Assembly (NCBI GenBank): GCA_035378955.1
Contig: DAOSUS010000044.1
Location: 1-24,623, forward strand
DNA length: 24,623 bases
Source: Candidatus Hydrogenedens sp.
GTDB taxonomy: Bacteria; Hydrogenedentota; Hydrogenedentia; Hydrogenedentales; Hydrogenedentaceae
Direction of reading: 5' to 3'
A model generated the notes under the pieces. It ran no database searches. It saw nothing but the letters and a program-made list of their open reading frames with translations, and was not told the DNA's origin. Within the stretch, counting starts at the first letter, position 1. Every line of letters starts with the position of its first letter. Made by a program: the position numbers and the translations under genes. Below are positions 1 to 9,200 of the stretch, piece by piece.

Positions 1-1
1 C

Positions 2-109
2 ATAAAGGAACAGGAAATAATTCCTGAGATAAATAAACAGATTGTAATACCGATTGCTCTGTGTTGCATGATAATTTCCTTTGAATATTTTATATTTAGA
101 ATTATGTAA
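2..109 (+). CDS. C-terminal end of a membrane or membrane-anchored protein (partial)
   Basis: The second reading frame is open from the window edge to TAA at 107-109 and encodes 35 residues. They consist of a short polar stretch (EQEIIPEINKQ) followed by one hydrophobic segment of about 17 residues and a short charged tail (FRIM). A lone C-terminal transmembrane helix with a basic end is usual in membrane-anchored von Willebrand-A or BatA-like proteins and in many tail-anchored proteins, but nothing here identifies the family. The gene runs off the left edge. A gap of about 106 bases separates it from the next gene. Confidence 0.45.
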   Translation: MKEQEIIPEINKQIVIPIALCCMIISFEYFIFRIM

Positions 110-215
110 ATAGAATACTTTTTTGGGATAATAATGTCAATTTGAAAAATTATCTTCTATCAATCCAATAAAATTAAGTTGTTTTTCCAACCGTCAATAA
201 GAAGGAGAATGTAGT

Positions 216-1244
216 ATGTCAAAGAAAGTAAAAATAGGAGTTATTGGTTGTGGAGCCATTGCGGAAAGAGTTCATGTCCCCGATTATCACGCATGTCCAC
301 AAGCAGAATTGGTAGCTTTTTGTGATGTTGAAAAGAAGAAAGCGGAAACACTGGCAAAACAATTTGCGCCTCAAGCCCGAGTATATACCGATTACAAGCA
401 AATGTTTAAAGAGGGAGGTATAGATGCAGTTTCAATATGCACTCCGAATGTATATCATGGACCTGCAACGATTACGGCATTGAACTCAGGTTGCCATGTC
501 CTTGTGGAAAAGCCTATGGCAACCAGTTTAGAAGAAGCACAAAAAATGATTGATACCGCAAAGAAAAAAGGGTTGCTATTAATGGTCAATCAAAGTCAGC
601 GTCGTTTTCCGGAACATCGGAAAGCCAAAGAAGTAGTGGAAAGCGGTATTTTAGGAAAAATACTTCATGTAACAGCCATGTTCGGTCATGCAGGACCGGA
701 AGAATGGAGCCCTACAGGAAAATGGTTTTTCAATAAGAAAGAAGCACGATTCGGTGCTATGGCAGATTTAGGTGTTCATAAGGCAGACCTGATTCGCTAT
801 TTAACAGGGAAGGAAGTTGCGGAAATATGCGCCTTTTATGGGCGATTAGAAAAGCCCAATGCTACGGTTGAAGATAACTTTGTTTCTGCCTTAAAGTTTA
901 CAGATGGCACATTAGGAACATTGTCGGCATCATGGACAGTAAAGGGCATGTCCGCCGATTATATTATTCTTCATTGCGAGCGTGGTTCCCTTCAGGTAGG
1001 AGTAAACCCCGAAAAGCCTGTAGTAGCAAATTTAGTAAAACCCCTTTGCGATATTGTTTTTCCTCTTCCCGAGCCCTATTCAAATGTAAGTTGGGGAATT
1101 GATATTGGCGGTGCTTTTGTTCGTGCTGTTTTAGGTTTAGAACCACCGTATTGCACAGGCGAAGAAGGGAAAAAGGCACTGGAAATTATCCTGTCCGCAG
1201 AGAAATCGGCTTTGACAGGGAAAACCGTTAAAATAAAACATTAA
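216..1244 (+). CDS. Gfo/Idh/MocA family NAD(P)-dependent oxidoreductase
   Basis: This 342-residue protein has the two-domain layout of Gfo/Idh/MocA dehydrogenases, which oxidise or reduce hydroxyl groups of sugars, inositols and related polyols. The N-terminal Rossmann nucleotide-binding motif GVIGCGAIAERVH lies at residues 8-20. The EKP motif, whose Lys is catalytic in the family, is at 98-100. The C-terminal-domain signature GxxxDLGxHxxD is at 180-191, with His188 as the likely proton-transfer residue. The start at 216 is supported by an AAGGAG ribosome site about 10 bases upstream. It sits 13 bases before aroB and is probably cotranscribed with it. The substrate cannot be read from sequence; the family covers many substrates. 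Cytoplasmic, with no signal peptide. Confidence 0.9.
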   Translation: MSKKVKIGVIGCGAIAERVHVPDYHACPQAELVAFCDVEKKKAETLAKQFAPQARVYTDYKQMFKEGGIDAVSICTPNVYHGPATITALNSGCHVLVEKPMATSLEEAQKMIDTAKKKGLLLMVNQSQRRFPEHRKAKEVVESGILGKILHVTAMFGHAGPEEWSPTGKWFFNKKEARFGAMADLGVHKADLIRYLTGKEVAEICAFYGRLEKPNATVEDNFVSALKFTDGTLGTLSASWTVKGMSADYIILHCERGSLQVGVNPEKPVVANLVKPLCDIVFPLPEPYSNVSWGIDIGGAFVRAVLGLEPPYCTGEEGKKALEIILSAEKSALTGKTVKIKH

Positions 1245-1257
1245 TGAATAGATAGAT

Positions 1258-2370
1258 ATGACGAACAATGGCAACAAATTAAATACTGTCTGGGTAAAAT
1301 TAAGTGGGCATTCATATCCCATTCATGTAGGAGTAGGAATATTCCCAAAATTAGCCGAAGAATTAGCCCGATTAAACTGGAAGGGAAAAGTCGGAATCAT
1401 AACAGATTCCAATGTCGCTAATTATTACCTGCCTACTTGCGAAGAAATAATCAAAAAAGTATGTCCACAAGGTTATGTAGTTCACATTTTGCCAGCGGGA
1501 GAAGAGTATAAAACAATACAGCAGATTGAAAATATATGCACTACCATGTTGCAGGGAGGATTAGACCGTTCCAGTGGTATTATTGCTTTAGGAGGAGGAG
1601 TTGTAGGGGATATCGCAGGTTATTTTTCATCATCATATATGCGAGGCATTCCCTTTGTTCAGGTCCCTACGACCATTGTATCACAGGTAGATGCAAGTAT
1701 TGGAGGTAAAACGGGAGTAAATCACCCCTTAGGCAAGAATATTTTAGGGGCTTTCTATCAACCCCATTCAGTCCTGATTGACCTGAACTTGTTAAAAACA
1801 TTACCAGAGCGAATATATCGCGAAGGCTTTGCAGAGATTATCAAACATGGAATTATTGCAGACAAAGAATTATTTGACTATTGTCAGAATAACGCAGAAC
1901 AACTCATTCAGAAAGATTTAGATTGCTTATTATATCCCGTGGTGCGTTCCTGTGAGATTAAAGCGGATATTGTGATGAAAGATGAAAAGGAACAAAATAT
2001 CCGCGCCTACTTAAATTACGGACATACCTTTGGACATGCTTTTGAAGCCGTTACTCATTACAAAACATTCCTCCATGGTGAAGCCGTTGCTTTGGGTATG
2101 ATTACAGCCTCAGAAGTGGGTGTCCTTTTAGGATATGTGCCTGAGGAAGTTCCACTACAACACCGTGAAGCTTTAAGGAAATATCATTTGCCGATAAAAT
2201 GGGATGATTTGCCAATAGATGATGTTATGGAAACCATGAAACGAGATAAAAAAACAAAAGCAGGCAAATTGCGTTTCATCATACCCCGCAAGATTGGAGA
2301 AGTCTCTATTGAAAGTGATGTGCCAGAGGATTGTATCCGTCATGCTCTGAAAAAAACAAAAACGGGTTAG
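1258..2370 (+). CDS. aroB: 3-dehydroquinate synthase
   Basis: This enzyme converts 3-deoxy-arabino-heptulosonate 7-phosphate to 3-dehydroquinate, the second shikimate-pathway step, using NAD and a divalent metal. Its 370 residues match the usual length. The NAD-binding GGGVVGD is at 112-118, and the active-site stretch from PTT (137-139) through SQVDASIGGKTGVNH (142-156) follows. Family metal ligands are visible as Glu193 in GFAEIIKHG, His256 in GHTFGH and His273 in LHGEAVALGM. The classic KTGVNHPLGKN loop argues for true DHQS rather than a sugar-phosphate cyclase of secondary metabolism. It ends in TAG. No strong Shine-Dalgarno is visible at the start, which fits translational coupling to the oxidoreductase 13 bases upstream. 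Confidence 0.95.
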   Translation: MTNNGNKLNTVWVKLSGHSYPIHVGVGIFPKLAEELARLNWKGKVGIITDSNVANYYLPTCEEIIKKVCPQGYVVHILPAGEEYKTIQQIENICTTMLQGGLDRSSGIIALGGGVVGDIAGYFSSSYMRGIPFVQVPTTIVSQVDASIGGKTGVNHPLGKNILGAFYQPHSVLIDLNLLKTLPERIYREGFAEIIKHGIIADKELFDYCQNNAEQLIQKDLDCLLYPVVRSCEIKADIVMKDEKEQNIRAYLNYGHTFGHAFEAVTHYKTFLHGEAVALGMITASEVGVLLGYVPEEVPLQHREALRKYHLPIKWDDLPIDDVMETMKRDKKTKAGKLRFIIPRKIGEVSIESDVPEDCIRHALKKTKTG

Positions 2371-2394
2371 AATTTCTACAAGGAGAATTTTCGT

Positions 2395-3216
2395 ATGTGG
2401 GATAAAGAAAGCGAATTCGATGCAGTTTATGATAAAGGATTAACAGAATTGATGCGAGGAGACCTTATTTCAGCCGAGAAAACTTTGATGCAATCCTTAC
2501 AATTAAATCCTAATTCACATGTAGTCCATTATCAATTAGGTAGGTGCTATCTTCGTTTAGGAAAACTACTCAAAGCACAGGAAGAATTGGAAATTGCTAT
2601 CCGTATACAGGCAGAGCATATCCCATCTCTGGCAGAATTAGGCTTTGTTTATCTGTGCCAAGACCGAATTGCAGAAGCAGGAAATATCTTCAAAAAAGCG
2701 GTAGATTTACGGTCTAATCATGGAAAATCCCTGATAGGTATGTCCGTATGTTCTTTTTCCAGTGGAAATTGGGCAGAAGCCTATGAATGGGCATTAAAAG
2801 CGGTACAATTAGGGGGAAGTCACTTTATGGCTTTATACTTACTTGCGAAAGCGGAAAAAGTATTAGGACATTTACAAGAATCCGAAGAACATTTTAAGAA
2901 ATCCGAAGAACTATTAGAAAAGACAACAGAAGTAGCACCCGAACAACCCGAGAGTTATTTCATGCGGGGAGAAATTGCATTAATTGGGGAATTCTACAAC
3001 AAGGCGTATGAGTTATTCTGTGAAGTAGAAAATCGTATGGACAAAAACCGCGAATATTATTTTTACCATGAAAAATTTAACTATATAACCATTTTAAATA
3101 AACAAGGCATCTGCCTGAAACAGTTAGGAAAAAAAGAAGAGGCTAAAAAAATCGGCACCAAAATCCTCCAATTAGACCCCGAAAACAAATTAGCCAAACT
3201 CCTCCTTACAGATTAA
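2395..3216 (+). CDS. Tetratricopeptide-repeat protein
   Basis: This 273-residue protein is built almost entirely of TPR-like helical pairs, a fold that mediates protein-protein contacts. Clear units begin near residues 10, 44, 78, 112 and 146, each with the small/large hydrophobic pattern, for example VVHYQLGRCYLRLGKLLKAQ followed by LELAIRIQ-type helices. A further irregular unit near 188-205 (ESYFMRGEIALIGEFYNKAY) and a canonical last one near 235-268 (LNKQGICLKQLGKKEEAKKI) follow. There is no signal peptide, transmembrane helix or fused catalytic domain, so it is probably a cytoplasmic scaffold. AAGGAG lies about 10 bases before the ATG. It starts 24 bases after aroB and probably ends that operon. 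Partner unknown. Confidence 0.85.
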   Translation: MWDKESEFDAVYDKGLTELMRGDLISAEKTLMQSLQLNPNSHVVHYQLGRCYLRLGKLLKAQEELEIAIRIQAEHIPSLAELGFVYLCQDRIAEAGNIFKKAVDLRSNHGKSLIGMSVCSFSSGNWAEAYEWALKAVQLGGSHFMALYLLAKAEKVLGHLQESEEHFKKSEELLEKTTEVAPEQPESYFMRGEIALIGEFYNKAYELFCEVENRMDKNREYYFYHEKFNYITILNKQGICLKQLGKKEEAKKIGTKILQLDPENKLAKLLLTD

Positions 3217-3483
3217 AATGAAAAATAAAAAGAGTTATGAATATTAGGTTATTTATTAAGGCAACCCATTAGTATTACTTATAACAAATAATGCTTTAAC
3301 CCAAATAAACATAATTACCCCGAAGTCCCATTGCTCCTATCAGTCCCATTCGTCTCAGATACAAAAAAGGTTACATATATAAATTATACTTCTTCCCCAT
3401 TCGCGTTTTTTTGTGTCATTCGTGGTTATAGAAAATATCGGGAGTGGGGACGCTTCGGCTACGAGAAGGACAAAAAATTGTAA
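3217..3483. other. Gene-free stretch carrying intergenic repeat motifs
   Basis: No open frame of note lies here. It holds a degenerate run of four 9-bp units at 3325-3360 (GTCCCATTG, CTCCTATCA, GTCCCATTC, GTCTCAGAT) and a second low-complexity motif at 3399-3431 (ATTCGCG, a T run, TGTGTCATTCGTGGTTA). I recall similar sequences as scattered intergenic repeats in environmental bacterial genomes. The segment 3443-3470 leads into the palindrome at 3493-3510. The concentration of repeat-type motifs between the TPR gene and two broken genes suggests a site of past rearrangement. Confidence 0.5.
3325..3360 (+). repeat. Degenerate 9-bp tandem repeat, four units
   Basis: Units GTCCCATTG, CTCCTATCA, GTCCCATTC and GTCTCAGAT follow each other without gaps. 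Units 1 and 3 match at eight of nine positions; units 2 and 4 are more diverged. The stretch is intergenic and has no coding frame through it. The class resembles 9-mer arrays of the GTCCCATTG kind that I recall from intergenic regions of environmental bacteria. Function unknown. Confidence 0.5.
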
Positions 3484-3810
3484 ATGTGTGGAGGCGAAAT
3501 ATTTTTCGCCAAAAGTTTCGGAACTGTAATTGGTATTTTGCCTGTCAATAATGATGAAGAAGCCATTGAATATATGAATGATAGCCCCTACGGATTAACA
3601 GCGTCTATCTGGACATCGGATTTCGAAAGAGCCAAAAGAATTGGAGAACGGGTCGAGACAGGAACATTTTATATGAATCGTTGCGATTATTTAGACCCGG
3701 CACTGCCATGGACTGGTGTTAAAGATATAGAACGAGGTGCTTCTCTCTCCCATTACGGCTATTATCCATTAACACAACTTAAAAGTGTGCACCTCCGAAT
3801 AAAATGGTAA
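3484..3810 (+). pseudogene. Aldehyde dehydrogenase C-terminal fragment
   Basis: The frame encodes only about the last 95 residues of an NAD(P)-dependent aldehyde dehydrogenase of normal length near 460-480. Recognisable are FGTVIGILPV (the usual E-FGPVVGIMPV segment), DEEAIEYMNDSPYGLTASIW, ETGTFYMNRCDYLDPALPWTG and the C-terminal LKSVHLR. The Rossmann domain, the catalytic Cys and its Glu partner are all absent, and the 267 bases upstream contain no trace of them. The first residues (MCGGEIFFA) are not ALDH sequence: they are encoded by the palindrome at 3493-3510, which sits exactly at the break. The fragment should be inactive as a dehydrogenase. I call it a remnant from a deletion or rearrangement. 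Confidence 0.85.
3493..3510. repeat. Palindromic repeat GGCGAAA-TATT-TTTCGCC
   Basis: A perfect 7-bp inverted repeat with a 4-base loop. It resembles the short GTAGGGGCGAA...TTCGCCCCTAC-type palindromes found as dispersed intergenic elements in many bacteria. It marks the left border of the aldehyde dehydrogenase remnant and is related in style to the palindrome at 11358-11394. Confidence 0.6.
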
Positions 3811-4000
3811 CTGTTAACTACAATCCATAAAAAATATTTGCAGATTTACATTTTCATACATTGATTTTTTCAGTAATATATCCATCTGTATCAAACCGTG
3901 TCCTTCTATATTTGTACCTCTGTAAATAAGATTATGTAAAACAGAGAAAACCTTATAAGCACGACTGATATACATTTTCAGCCTCAATTTATTTGGGTCA

Positions 4001-5294
4001 TTGGAAACGGAAAAAAACTTGTCCACACATCTGAAAATCCGCCAAAAATACATAATGCAGAAGAAAAAATTTTCCTTAGGGTTTTACGGAAATGGTAAGG
4101 GACATAAAATTACTAATTTATTTATAGATAAATCGTCCATCGATTATGTAGGCTTGTTTGGTTTTGTAGGAGATTTTGCAAGAAGTGAAGGGATAATACA
4201 AGATGTTAGGATAGAGGACATCTGGTTGGTAGGAAATAATTATGTTGGGGGGCTGGTTAGGTTTCTTGATTTGGCTGCTTCAGTAAGCAATTGTAATGTT
4301 CATGGTTATGTATCCGGCAATGTCGAGGTAGGGGGATTAGTAGGCCGTTTGGATAATGGAATAATCAATAATTCTCTTTCAATGGCTCCGTTTACGGATT
4401 TGAAATAATTGGGGGGTTAATTGGAAAAACTTATTATGGTAAAGTGGATAATTGCTGTGCAAATGCTTTTGTATCGGGTTCCCTTGATGATATTGGTGGG
4501 CTCATAGGAGTAAATAGCGGCAAAATAAACACAAGTTACGCCACAGGTGAGTTGTCTGGGACAGTAGATTTAGGTGGTTTAATTGATAAAAATGCTGGAG
4601 AACTTAAAAATAGCTATTCTATGGTCTCTATTTCCATGGGGGCAATGCATGTCGGCGGATTAATGGGTTACAACGAACAAACTGTGGAAAAGTGTTATTC
4701 TATAGGTTTCGTTTCAGGAGGTGGACCTTTTGTAGGAGGTTTAATCGGATGGAGTGCAGGAAGTATTACTAATAGCTATTGGGATATAGAAACCTCGGGT
4801 CGCACTATCTCAGATGGTGGAGAAGGCAAAACAACATCGGAGATGAAACAGCAAACAACTTTTATAGATTGGAATTTTTCAACAATTTGGGGTATAAACG
4901 AAAGTATGAGTTATCCCTATTTATTATGGCAAGGAGAACCACCCCTGAGCCGGAAGGAATGATAGAAGGTATGCATGAAGGGTATGCGGAAGGAGAAGGG
5001 GAAACCTTGCCTCCGCACAGTGCAGACCAGAACAAAGATTGGGAAATTAATCTAATCGAACTCTTAAGAGTGATTCAATTATATAACTCGGGTGGGTATC
5101 ATTGTGATGCGCTTGGAGAAGATGGGTATGCTCCCGGTCCCGGTGAAGTAAATTGCTCCCCCCATAGTTCCGATTGTAATCCTCAGGATTGGAAAATTAA
5201 TTTACCCGAACTACTCCGTATTATTCAAATTTATAACATAGTTGTTTATCATGCCTGCCAGAATCAAAGTGAAGATAACTATTGCCCAGGATAA
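4001..5294 (+). pseudogene. GLUG-repeat surface protein with dockerin-like C-terminus, two frameshifts
   Basis: Three overlapping frames together encode one protein. The first (4001-4408) holds FYGNG...ITNLFID and the first GLUG cycles (VGLFG, VGGLV, VGGLVG). Shifting frame near 4374-4381 restores NGSVYGFEIIGGLIG and leads into the second frame, with five more cycles (IGGLIG, LGGLI, VGGLMG and so on) and the typical end ITNSYWDIETSG...YPYLLWQGE. A second shift near 4935-4948, in a CCACCCC context, leads into TPEPEGMIEGMHEG and the C-terminal domain to TAA at 5292-5294. Both shifts equal loss of one base. GLUG repeats form extracellular beta-solenoids. The N-terminus, including any signal peptide, is missing; the TTG at 4001 is only the edge of an open frame. 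A dead gene is likeliest, though sequencing errors could explain the two shifts. Confidence 0.8.
5004..5294 (+). other. Duplicated dockerin-like C-terminal domain within the GLUG pseudogene
   Basis: After a Glu/Gly-rich linker (EGMIEGMHEGYAEGEGE) come two homologous units. The first, DQNKDWEINLIELLRVIQLYN, is coded at 5025-5087 and the second, DCNPQDWKINLPELLRIIQIYN, at 5172-5237. They are joined by a segment ending EDGYAPGPGE and closed by EDNYCPG. The D-x-N-x-D-x-x-I-N-x-x-E-L-L spacing is that of the calcium-binding loop and helix of dockerin type I modules, in duplicate as dockerins usually are. I recall this unit at the C-terminus of many exported Hydrogenedentes proteins. Its role as a sorting or docking domain is inferred. 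Confidence 0.6.
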
Positions 5295-5542
5295 AAATGT
5301 GGTTAATATTCATACTACACCCTTAACTGCTCTTTGTTAATTCTGTACAAATTAAGAGTAACTTAAATACATCACGCTAATTGAGTAAAATATTCTATCA
5401 GGTAAGATATTAAACCTGTGGTATAGTAAACTTGAATAAATTCAATAAGTTCCCTTTTACAAAAACATATAGGTATAATTTGGTAATTTTAAATATATGT
5501 AAAGTGAGAGGCAAAGTTGTATCTATTCGTGGAGTATAAATT

Positions 5543-6028
5543 ATGAATGAGATAAGATATGAGCCAATTGGAATAGTTCATTCTCCATTCAAAGAGCCTA
5601 AAGGGACACCCATACAGTCTGTAGGTGCTGAGGGTATTGATGGAACGGTTGAGATATTTCAAAAATATGTTGAAGGCTTAAAAGACCTTGAAGGTTTTTC
5701 GCATATTATTTTGATATATCACTTCCATTTATCTAAAGGGTTTTCCTTAAAAGTAAAGGCTTATCTGGACATTGAGGAACACGGTGTTTTTGCCACGAGA
5801 GCCCCAAGTAGACCGAACTCAATCGGTATGTCCATAGTGCATCTTATTAAGATTGAAGAAAATATACTCCATGTCCAAGACATTGATATTGTAGATGGAA
5901 CTCCTCTTCTGGATATAAAACCGTATGTGCCAGAATTTGACCTACGGAGAGTGGAGAAGATTGGGTGGCTTGAAAAAAATGTGCATAAACTTCCAACGAC
6001 AAGAGATGATGGGAGATTTATAAAATAA
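5543..6028 (+). CDS. trmO: tRNA (N6-threonylcarbamoyladenosine-37)-N6-methyltransferase, TsaA/TrmO family
   Basis: TrmO methylates t6A37 in threonine-accepting tRNA using S-adenosylmethionine through an unusual beta-barrel fold. This 161-residue protein is a TsaA (UPF0066) domain from end to end: YEPIGIVHSPF at 6-16, the family signature GVFATRAPSRPNSIGMS at 81-97, and DGTPLLDIKPYVPEFD at 118-133. It is shorter than the ~235-residue E. coli enzyme and lacks its C-terminal domain, as do many archaeal and bacterial members. The signature usually reads PNPIG; here it is PNSIG. The start has only a weak ribosome site (GTGGAG about 10 bases upstream). It stands alone, in a 248-base gap from the upstream pseudogene. 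Confidence 0.88.
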   Translation: MNEIRYEPIGIVHSPFKEPKGTPIQSVGAEGIDGTVEIFQKYVEGLKDLEGFSHIILIYHFHLSKGFSLKVKAYLDIEEHGVFATRAPSRPNSIGMSIVHLIKIEENILHVQDIDIVDGTPLLDIKPYVPEFDLRRVEKIGWLEKNVHKLPTTRDDGRFIK

Positions 6029-6258
6029 TTTGTAAGGCTCCCAACGACGCCTCCCATATACTTTGTTTTTTTAACTCTTCGTAATATATCTCCCTTTGAA
6101 CCCAACATTGTAATTAAAAGACTATAATTTAAGGTATATTTCATATCTATTTTGTCAAGCAGAACTGATTATTAACAGAAACAAATATTGAAATCTATAA
6201 TCCATGTTTTTATCTTATTATTGAATGGGAAGAGATAGGATTTCTTTGTGTATTATTG

Positions 6259-9200
6259 TTATTTTAAGTGGTTATCAAGCCAATTAAAGGCTTCTTCTTG
6301 CATATCATTATTGAATTCGTGGGGGATATCCCAGATTTTGGTATACAGGTTATCTTGCTTCCCCTGGGATTGCCATACCTTTTTCATAATTTCGTAGGAA
6401 TCTTCTACTCCTTCTATGGGAAATAGTGTATCTTTGCTTCCGTTGAAAAACAACATAGGCTTGGGACATGCTAAACTGGCAATATCCGGGATATCCAGAT
6501 ATAAATACAAGTTGGGAGCTAACATGGAATAAGCAGATTGTCCTTGTGTTTGATTATTGTCAGGAACCATTAATGAAGGTGTTGTAGCCATCCAGCAGAT
6601 AGCACAACCTACCTTTATATCGTCTGACAAAGCACTTAACATCCATGTGCGATGTGCTCCCATCGAAAGGCCTATGGCACCTATGCGGTTTCCATCCACT
6701 TCAGGCAAACTTTTTAAAAATGCTACAGAACGAATGTCGTCCCAGGTGATAATTCCTAACCAGGATGTGCCTACGTGAAAAATATTCGAACCTAATCTCT
6801 GCTGATTTTCGTAATTGCTCCCTCCGCACTCTTGACGTGCTCCCCAAAACAAGGCATCTATTGCTAAAACGACATATCCGCGTTTTGCAAGTTCATCTCC
6901 AATAAACCTGCCTCCATAGTATTTCTTTACCCAATCTGTTGCGTCATCTACCACTTCTTTACTTTCTGCAATAGGTTGAACTACTTTTTCTTTCCCTATA
7001 CTGAAATGGGCTCCATGGTCATGCAAACATACAACAGCAGGGAAAGGAGGTGTCCCTTTGGGTATAAGTAGGTATGCAGGAATTCGTTCCCATTCGGAAA
7101 TGTTTAAAGCTAGTTTTCGTGCGATATAAGATTCCCTGTCTTCCTCTGTAATTAATTCGGGTCTGAAAAAAGTAAAGGGGGGAGGAAAACCCAAACATTC
7201 CAAGACTTTTTTGCGACTTTTTTTCTTCCATTCTTCGAAATAAGCAAATTTACCTTGTTCATAACGAAAGGCAGGAACATAACTTTTCAACCAATCTGCT
7301 GTAAATTTTGGAAGTGTTTTTTCAATGGAGCAATTTTTGCCCGTTTCTATATTTGTTTCCGTTTTCGGCATTTCCATTCGCATCAATACTGTTCGTAATT
7401 CGGGATGGGAAATATTCAAAACCCGAGCTGCTTCTCTATGTTTCAGGTAGTAATCCAGAACGGTTGTAAAGAAAACAACTCCTTCCGGAGGCAGGACATC
7501 TGTGCAGGAGATATTTCCCTCTGTATAATCCTTTGAGTAATCCCGTTCCTCAAAAGTTTTGTATATTTCTTCAAGGTTTTTTCCTTGCTCTACTTTACCG
7601 GTAGCATATTCCCACGGTCCTAAACTGTTTAATACACATTGGTTTCGTATTAAACTCGCAATTCGTGCTTGTAAAACCGTTTCTATTCGGTCGAGACATA
7701 AAGCAAAATAAGGAGACTTGCTTTCTAATACGAAACAAGCATTTACTAATTGTTGCGCATGTTCTATTCCTTGTCCTATAAATACAAGAGGTGAACGCGG
7801 ATGAGGATAACGCCAGCCACCAACAGGGTCTCCACTTTCCGCAATAAACTTTGCAACAGATTCTATGGTCTCATACAAATGAGGTTCGTCAGGGAATTCT
7901 TTGTATAAGTCAGGCAATCCCTGTAAGGCATAACCTAAAATATAAGGTTTGGGGAAGGGATTTTTGTATCCTGTCTGGTCGTTCTGAATAAACGGCACCT
8001 CTTTTTTTAAAGGTTCGCCTCCCTGTGAGAATAAATGATTATCGCATAACTTCTCTCGTAATTCGCGGAATAATCGTAAGGCATGTTGTGCGTATTCCTT
8101 TTTTCCTAAAGCATGATACAGAACCATAAAATCTTTTACCACCCCCACATTTCTGCATTCCCCCGTGTTGGCATGAATATTCTCCTTTGCATATTCAACC
8201 TGCCACTTTAAACTACATGCATACATTGGGTCGCCGGTCTCTTCATACGCAAATAGTAAATTATCAAAGCCTTTTGTGCAGAATGTAACTGCGTCATTAG
8301 AACGCCACATGAAGTTATTATCATCTTCATGTATTTTAGGGTCTCTTCCACGAATATTGTTATAACGGGTCCCTCCAAAATTCGTTTTTTCCAATTCACC
8401 CCACCAGATGGATAACTGCGTATAATTCTGGCACCACAGCAGAAAAGTCTTTCGTATTTCTGGGTCTGCTGTCCGCAGGAATTCATAAAAAATTTCTGAA
8501 TTATGATTTAAACGGTTCATTCCAAAAACAGAATTTACAGGCATGGTAGATAGATTTCCAAAATCATCGCCATAGAGCCTTGGTATTGCCATAGCGTTCC
8601 TATGCCAGCGAACGATTTCTTTCAACACATCATTTTCAGGTTCTAGATATTCATCACAATGATATATAGATTTCCATAGTGAAATTGGGACATGACATAC
8701 CACAGGCGGTTCCAATAACTCGTTCCATTCTGGCATGTCAGAAGGTCCAACATAGAGACAGGCCGTTCGCCATGCCATCGGTTGATGTGGAACTTTATCT
8801 ATTTCCCGACTTCGCAAATAAGTTACTTTCCATCCATTAGAAGTAGTTTCGCCGTGGACAACACCTTTTCGCCAGTCTACAGCGTCCGGAAAAGATAATA
8901 TTCTGCCAGTTTCCATCTGAAATGAAACCCTTTCCCCATCCTTCCATTCATGGTCAAAAGGATTGTTTAACTGTGTAATGCTATCTCCGATTTTCTTTGA
9001 TATATTTCCCACTCCTTCGATACTCAAACCGAACTCCGGGGCATAGCCATCTTCTTTTGCACATCGTTGTAAAAATACTCTTACCGCAAATTGCCCTTCA
9101 ACATTTGCTCGTAATTCAACAATTTCAGGATATGTCTCATCCCACTGTAACCATCGAACCCATAGGTATTGATTTCCGTGTTCTATAATTTCCTGTCTTA

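Noticed and set aside
3814..4053. A 79-codon minus-strand frame with protein-like composition
   Set aside because: It lies between two dead genes, overlaps the GLUG remnant, has no recognisable domain, and its start has no convincing ribosome site. Possibly a decayed gene, but unsupported.
4779..4940. Independent start for the C-terminal dockerin-like protein at 4779
   Set aside because: This part of the frame overlaps GLUG coding sequence in another frame and has no sensible sequence; homology begins only after the shift near 4940.
5456..5479. TTTACA and TATAAT upstream of trmO as a promoter
   Set aside because: Spacing is only 12 bases, too short for a sigma-70 promoter.
6029..6258. Terminator or RNA gene between trmO and the large secreted protein
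   Set aside because: No stable hairpin followed by a T run and no tRNA-like fold could be found on either strand.
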